DNA from: Burkholderiales bacterium
Lineage (GTDB): Bacteria; Pseudomonadota; Gammaproteobacteria; Burkholderiales; SG8-39
DNA: 9,358 nt
Assembly: GCA_005777205.1 (NCBI GenBank)
Contig: SXNB01000142.1
Location: 1 to 9,358, forward strand
Reading direction: 5' to 3'
The notes beneath the pieces were generated by a model. The model saw nothing but the letters and a program-made list of their open reading frames with translations, had not been told where the DNA came from and did not search any database. Below are positions 5,583-9,358 of the stretch, piece after piece (position 1 is the stretch's first letter; every line of letters starts with the position of its first letter). The position numbers were made by a program, and so were the translations under genes.

Positions 5583-6824
5583 ATGAAGGCAGACATTGCA
5601 GTCATCGGCGCCGGCATCGTCGGCGTCTGTGTCGCCCTGCACCTGCAGAAACGGGGACGAACCACGATTTTGCTGGATCGCCGCGGCGCGGCGGAGGAGA
5701 CCTCGTTCGGTAACGCCGGCCTGATCCAGCGCGAGGGCGTGGTGCCCTACGGCTTCCCGCATGACTTCGGCGCCCTGCTGCGCTATGGCCTGAACCGCAC
5801 CATCGACACCCATTACCACCTCACCGCGCTGCCCGAGATCGCGCCGTTCCTGTGGAAGTACTGGACCCATTCCCGCAAGGAGCGCCACGCCGAGATCGCG
5901 CGGCTGTATTCGAAGCTCATCGAGCATTGCGTGGTCGAGCACGACGTGCTCGCGGCCGAGGCGGGCGCCGCCGCGCTCATCCGGCGCGACGGCTGGATCC
6001 GCGCTTTCCGTACCGAGGCGAAGCGGGACGCCAGCTTCGCCGAGGCGGAGCAGTGGAAGCGCGAGTTCGGCGTCTTCCACCGGACCCTGGATGCGCGCGG
6101 GCTGCAGGAATTGGAACCCCACCTCGCGCCGGTGCTCAGCGGTGGCCTGCACTGGACCGAACCCACCACGGTGACTGACCCCAATGCGCTCGCGCTCGCC
6201 TATCTGAGGCGCTTCGAGGCCCTGGGCGGGCGCTTTGTGCAGGGCAATGCGGCGTCGCTGGAGGAAAATGGATCGGGCTGGCGCCTGCGTACCGCTGAAG
6301 GCCCGGTCGAAACCGGCGCCGCCGTGATCGCGCTCGGTCCCTGGGCCGATATCGTCACGCGGATGCTGGGCTACGATCTGCCGCTGGCGGTGAAACGCGG
6401 CTATCACATGCACTACCGCGCCGCGGGCGTGGCGAAGCTCAATCGTCCTGTCCTCGACAGCGAGCGCGGCTACTTGCTCGCGCCGATGGCGGGCGGCATC
6501 CGCCTGACCACCGGCGCGGAGTTCGCTTTGCGCGATGCGATTCGTACACCGGTGCAGTTGAGTCGCGCGGAGCCGATGGCCCGGGAACTGTTCCCCCTGG
6601 CTGAACGCGTGGACACCGAACCCTGGATGGGCGCGCGGCCCTGCACGCCGGACATGATGCCCATCATCGGGCCCGCCCCTCGGCACGGAAATCTCTGGTT
6701 CGCCTTTGGCCATGCCCACCATGGGCTGACGCTGGGGCCGGTCACCGGGCGCCTGATTGCGGAGATGGTGACTGGGGACAGGCCGTTCGTGGATCCGGCG
6801 CCGTATAGGGCGGAACGGTTTTGA
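5583..6824 (+). CDS. FAD-dependent oxidoreductase, DadA-like D-amino-acid dehydrogenase/oxidase family
   Basis: 413-aa flavoenzyme of the DAO family, which oxidatively deaminates amino acids or oxidises cyclic and N-methylated amines. N-terminal FAD fold DIAVIGAGIVG (4-14) with D32 at the end of beta-2, followed by EETSFGNAGLIQ (38-49), the DadA-type flavin loop. The C-terminus has GARPCTPDMMPIIGPAP (350-366), with R352 at the position that holds the substrate carboxylate region in relatives, and FAFGHAHHGLTLGP (374-387) closing the flavin site. Length is close to DadA (about 430). It starts ten bases after the thioesterase stop, with AAGGCAGGC as a modest Shine-Dalgarno, so the two are co-transcribed. 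No alanine racemase (dadX) or Lrp neighbour is present, so the substrate is open; I therefore give no gene symbol. The gene is intact. Confidence 0.9.
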   Translation: MKADIAVIGAGIVGVCVALHLQKRGRTTILLDRRGAAEETSFGNAGLIQREGVVPYGFPHDFGALLRYGLNRTIDTHYHLTALPEIAPFLWKYWTHSRKERHAEIARLYSKLIEHCVVEHDVLAAEAGAAALIRRDGWIRAFRTEAKRDASFAEAEQWKREFGVFHRTLDARGLQELEPHLAPVLSGGLHWTEPTTVTDPNALALAYLRRFEALGGRFVQGNAASLEENGSGWRLRTAEGPVETGAAVIALGPWADIVTRMLGYDLPLAVKRGYHMHYRAAGVAKLNRPVLDSERGYLLAPMAGGIRLTTGAEFALRDAIRTPVQLSRAEPMARELFPLAERVDTEPWMGARPCTPDMMPIIGPAPRHGNLWFAFGHAHHGLTLGPVTGRLIAEMVTGDRPFVDPAPYRAERF

Positions 6825-6844
6825 TGCGCAAGCACTGACCCGCC

Positions 6845-7099
6845 ATGTCCCTCTCCCAGCGCCTCCTCACCCTCGCCAACCCCGACCGCAGCCGCTGGCA
6901 ACCCATGCTCGGCGGCCTCGCGATCGCGCTCGCCTGCGTCCAGGCCGTGACCTTCCTCAAGCCGGCCGAGCCGCTGTACTCGATACTGGTGACCCTGGCT
7001 CTGGTGGCCTGGATCGTGGGCGCCTTCGCGGCGGCGGGCTACGTGCGCTACTACTTCGGCAAGGAACTGAACAAGGACCGGATCAGGAAGGACAATTAG
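6845..7099 (+). CDS. Small two-helix membrane protein of unknown function
   Basis: 84 aa. A short amphipathic, basic N-terminus is followed by two hydrophobic segments (about residues 20-38 and 44-67) and a charged C-terminus KELNKDRIRKDN. The basic tail after helix two predicts both termini in the cytoplasm. The family is not recognised. The start at 6845 lies 20 bases after the DadA-like stop on the same strand and lacks a strong Shine-Dalgarno. Codon use is GC-rich like its neighbours, and the ordered hydrophobic/charged layout supports a real protein over a chance ORF. Confidence 0.65.
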   Translation: MSLSQRLLTLANPDRSRWQPMLGGLAIALACVQAVTFLKPAEPLYSILVTLALVAWIVGAFAAAGYVRYYFGKELNKDRIRKDN

Positions 7100-7117
7100 G
7101 GCCGCCAGACAGGGTAA

Positions 7118-7137
7118 ATGTAACCGATCGGTTACAT
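7118..7137. promoter_or_regulatory. 20-bp perfect palindrome, candidate TetR-family operator
   Basis: ATGTAACCGATCGGTTACAT is identical on both strands, centred on GATC. Size, symmetry and the ACCGATCGGT core fit operators of TetR/AcrR-type repressors (family knowledge; no specific regulator is recognised). It is AT-richer than its surroundings. No intact gene starts from it within the window: it lies after the small membrane protein stop and beyond the 3' end of the kinase fragment, so it looks orphaned. As RNA it could form an 8-bp stem with a GATC loop, but the T-run is eight bases away, so a terminator is less likely. Confidence 0.55.
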
Positions 7138-7147
7138 ACAAGCCCTT

Positions 7148-7639
7148 TTATTCCTGCGCGGGCATTGCTCCAGCCTCAGCCTGGCTGCCCTCTGGCTCGT
7201 TCACCCGTGCCACGCCGAAGTCGGCCAGCTTGGCCCGCATCCCCGCGGCGATCATGACGTTAGCCGGCTTGATGTCGCGTTGGACGATGCCGGCCTCGTG
7301 CGCGCACTCCAGCGCGTCCAGCAGCTCGGTCATGAGGCGGACGATGGTCTTGAGGTCGAAGCGCTCGCCGTCGTCGAAGTAGCTCTTCAGTTCCTTGCCC
7401 TGGACGAACTCCATCACGATGTAGGCGAGTTCGCCCTCGGCGCCGAAGTCCTAGACCTGGATGATGTTCGGGTGGTTCAAGCGAGCCACCGTACGCACCT
7501 CGCGCTCGAAGCGTACCGACACCATCCGCGCGGCCTCGGGATCGAGCTTCGTGGTGAGGATGGTCTTGATGGCGACGCGGCGATCGAGGCCCGGGTCCAG
7601 GCCGTCGTAGACCGGTCCCATGGCGCCCTGGCCCAGATC
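7148..7639 (-). pseudogene. Ser/Thr protein kinase (Hanks type) fragment with internal stop
   Basis: Continuous kinase homology in one frame from the glycine loop DLGQGAMGPVYDGLD (7639-7595), through VAIKTI (catalytic lysine) and FEREV (helix C glutamate) to NHPNIIQV. A TAG follows (7453-7451) where the family has tyrosine (IQVYDFG). Then come AYIVMEFVQGKELKSYF, the catalytic loop IVQRDIKPANVMI and the metal-binding LADFGVARVNEPEGSQ. Homology stops there near 7165, so the activation segment, APE motif and C-lobe helices are absent. The N-terminus before the glycine loop is also absent, replaced by NnrU sequence. The HRD histidine is Gln (QRD). With a stop, a damaged motif and both ends missing it cannot be a working kinase; the piece 7417-7148 is the longest open part. 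Such kinases usually carry sensor regions outside the kinase domain. Confidence 0.85.
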
Positions 7640-7788
7640 ATCGAGCCCAGCATGGCGAAGGCGACCAGCGAATAGACGGCCTGGTAGGTCATCTCCCCCA
7701 TGGCGCCGGCGAGCGCGCCGCGCAGTGGTGTGCTGGAGACGAAGTGCGTCGCCAGGAACGCGGCGCAGGCGAGGACGAACGGGTTCAT
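7477..7788 (-). pseudogene. Truncated NnrU-family membrane protein, fused out of frame to kinase DNA
   Basis: The first ~53 codons (7788-7630) read as an NnrU-type multi-pass membrane protein: PFVLACAAFLATHFVSSTPL (3-22), a GEMTYQAVYSLVAFAMLGSM segment (31-50) and MIWA. From about 7640 the DNA is the kinase fragment read in the wrong frame, giving Arg/Ser/Pro-rich nonsense to 7477. Intact family members continue for well over 150 residues with more helices. The start is firmly placed: its ATG overlaps the pepN stop as TGATG, so it was the translationally coupled downstream gene of pepN. NnrU proteins were first linked to nitrite/nitric oxide metabolism; the role here is unknown. Only one or two membrane helices could be made. 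Confidence 0.75.
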
Positions 7789-9358
7789 CAGGCGAGCGCC
7801 CGGGTCACGATCTCGGCGACGTCGCGCGACAGGCCGTCCGCGGCACGGATCCGCTCAAGGTGGCGGCGGGCGTGAGCCTGCCGGCGAGCGTCGAATTTCC
7901 TCCAGCGGTCGAAGCCGCGCGCCATGCGCGCCGCGACCTGCGGGTTAAGCTTGTCCAGCGCCAGCACCTGGTCGGAGAGGAACGCGTAGCCGCCGCCGTC
8001 GGCGCCGTGGAAGCGAACGTGGTTCGCCGAGAAGCCGCGGATGAGCGAATACACCTTGTTCGGCACCTTGATGTCGAAGGCCTCATGGCCCAGCAGTTCG
8101 CGCACGCGCGCGAGCGTTCCGGGCAGGCGCGAGGTGGCCTGCACCGCCAGCCACTTGTCGACCACCAGCGGTTCGTGCTTCCACTTGCCGTAGAACGAAT
8201 CGAGGGCGATGGTGCGCTGCATCGCGTTCGAATTAGCGAGAAAGCCGAGGGCGGCCATGGATTCGGTCATGTTGTCCGACTGGCCATACTGCTCGTAGCA
8301 CAGCGCTACCAGGTCCGTAGTCTCCAGTTCCATCAGGTAGCCCAGCGCCAGGTTGCGTAGCGCCCGGCGGCCGATCGCGGCCGCATCCGGCGAATAGGGT
8401 CCCTTCGACTCCATGGCGCGATAGGCAGCGAGCAGTTCGGACTTGAGCGCGCCGGCGAGCGCGCGGCGCAGGCGGTTGCGCGAGGCGTGCAGCGCATCCG
8501 GGTCCACCGGGTCCCTCTGCTCGGCGAGGAAGGTTTCCGAGGGCAGGGCAAGGGCCTCGGCGGCGAAGGCCGGGTCGGGGTCGGAGAGCAGCTTGCGCGC
8601 GGCATCGATGAAGGCAACGGGTGGCTGGCCGTCGCGCTCGAGGATGATCGTCGCCGCGAGCCGCTGGCTGGCCTCCCAGCGATTAAACGGATCATCGTCG
8701 TGCGCCATCAGGTGCAGCAGTTCGTCGTCCGTGTAGTCGTACCGCACGATCACCGGCGCCGAGAAGTCGCGCAGCAGCGACGGCGACGCGCCGGCCGGGG
8801 CGTTGAACACCAGCGTCTCCTGACGCTGTTTCAGCGAATGCAGGCGCTCGTCCTTGCCAACTTTCACGGCGAAAGGAATATGGAACGGCGGTTCCATGGA
8901 CTGCTTCACCTTGAGCGTGAAGCGCCCATCTTTCCACTCGCCCGTGCAATCCAGCATCGGCGTGCCGGCGACGTCGTACCAGCGCCGGAACTGTGACAGG
9001 TCGATCCCGGACGCATCTTCCATCGCCTGCACGAAATCGTCGCAGGTTACCGCTTGCCCGTCGTGGCGCTGGAAGTACAGCTTCATTCCGGCCTGGAACT
9101 TCTCCTCGCCCAGCAGCGTGTGCTGCATGCGCACCACCTCCGCGCCCTTCTCGTACACCGTCATGGTGTAGAAGTTGCGGATCTCCATGTAGGACTGCGG
9201 CCGCACTGGGTGCGCCATCGGGCCGGCGTCCTCCGGGAACTGCGCCGCACGCAGGTTGCGCACCTCCTGGATGCGCGACACCGCCCGCGAGTAGGTGTCG
9301 GCGCCGTATTCCTGGTCGCGGAACACCGTCAGTCCTTCCTTCAGCGACAGCTGGAACC
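7788..9358 (-). CDS. pepN: Aminopeptidase N, 5' part outside window
   Basis: C-terminal 522 residues of the M1-family zinc aminopeptidase that removes N-terminal residues from cytosolic peptides. The window opens at FQLSLKEGLTVFRDQEYGAD, whose KEG glutamate corresponds to the third zinc ligand (E320 in E. coli); the HEYFHNW motif lies just outside. Then RAVSRIQEVRNLRAAQFPED, MAHPVRP, and FYTMTVYEKGAEVVRMQHTL with the transition-state tyrosine of VYEKG. Next are LYFQRHDGQAVTCDDFVQAM and SQFRRWYDVAGTP, the beta domain and the long helical C-terminal domain ending NPQVAARMARGF, with final residues TRALA. It aligns along its whole length with proteobacterial PepN, slightly shorter than E. coli in the beta domain. 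No frameshift or stop is seen. The stop overlaps the NnrU start (TGATG). Confidence 0.97.
   Translation of the reverse strand, partial: FQLSLKEGLTVFRDQEYGADTYSRAVSRIQEVRNLRAAQFPEDAGPMAHPVRPQSYMEIRNFYTMTVYEKGAEVVRMQHTLLGEEKFQAGMKLYFQRHDGQAVTCDDFVQAMEDASGIDLSQFRRWYDVAGTPMLDCTGEWKDGRFTLKVKQSMEPPFHIPFAVKVGKDERLHSLKQRQETLVFNAPAGASPSLLRDFSAPVIVRYDYTDDELLHLMAHDDDPFNRWEASQRLAATIILERDGQPPVAFIDAARKLLSDPDPAFAAEALALPSETFLAEQRDPVDPDALHASRNRLRRALAGALKSELLAAYRAMESKGPYSPDAAAIGRRALRNLALGYLMELETTDLVALCYEQYGQSDNMTESMAALGFLANSNAMQRTIALDSFYGKWKHEPLVVDKWLAVQATSRLPGTLARVRELLGHEAFDIKVPNKVYSLIRGFSANHVRFHGADGGGYAFLSDQVLALDKLNPQVAARMARGFDRWRKFDARRQAHARRHLERIRAADGLSRDVAEIVTRALA

Noticed and set aside
5538..6722. Minus-strand 394-aa ORF
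   Set aside because: Antisense to the DadA-like gene, which has full flavoenzyme motifs; the antisense protein is GC-codon nonsense.
7118..7150. Rho-independent terminator
   Set aside because: The dyad could fold, but the T-run begins about eight bases after the stem and the stem is not GC-rich.
7620..8360. Plus-strand 246-aa ORF
   Set aside because: Antisense to pepN and the NnrU fragment; no recognisable protein pattern.

Overview
The window is GC-rich, gene-dense bacterial chromosome, most likely from a proteobacterium (Burkholderiales-like Betaproteobacteria or a related Gammaproteobacterium). The evidence is the proteobacterial type of HtpX and PepN proteins, a textbook sigma-32 promoter, and the overlapping-gene operon style. 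This is inference from protein style only; no rRNA or marker gene is present.

Layout. Positions 1-653 (minus) hold the 5' three quarters of htpX, a membrane zinc protease, preceded by a near-consensus heat-shock (sigma-32) promoter that overlaps the stop codon of the next gene. Positions 728-2290 (minus) encode a complete GMC-family flavin alcohol/choline-type dehydrogenase. Positions 2291-2795 are a scar zone: a nested hairpin repeat and what looks like the C-terminal remnant of a transposase, ending against a broken YHS-domain lipoprotein gene (about 2795-3109, minus). That gene carries a TGA exactly where the lipobox cysteine should be, plus a perfect 8-bp tandem duplication that shifts its frame. 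Positions 3094-5048 (minus) are a tightly coupled pair, a class I SAM methyltransferase followed with an ATGA overlap by an ATP-grasp ligase; the dead lipoprotein was the third member. Divergent from it, 5153-7099 (plus) holds a hotdog thioesterase with the FlK-type Thr/Glu/His catalytic spacing, a DadA-like FAD amino-acid oxidase/dehydrogenase ten bases downstream, and a small two-helix membrane protein.

Positions 7100-7788 are a second scar zone. They contain a 20-bp perfect palindrome that looks like an orphan TetR-type operator. Next is a headless and tailless Ser/Thr kinase fragment with a TAG stop and a damaged HRD motif, joined out of frame to the first ~53 codons of an NnrU-family membrane protein. 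Positions 7788-9358 (minus) are the C-terminal part of aminopeptidase N (pepN), coupled to the NnrU start by a TGATG overlap.

The intact genes look like ordinary chromosomal metabolism and protein quality control. The unusual content is in the two decayed zones and in the uncharacterised methyltransferase/ATP-grasp pair. No CRISPR array, tRNA, rRNA or phage gene was seen.
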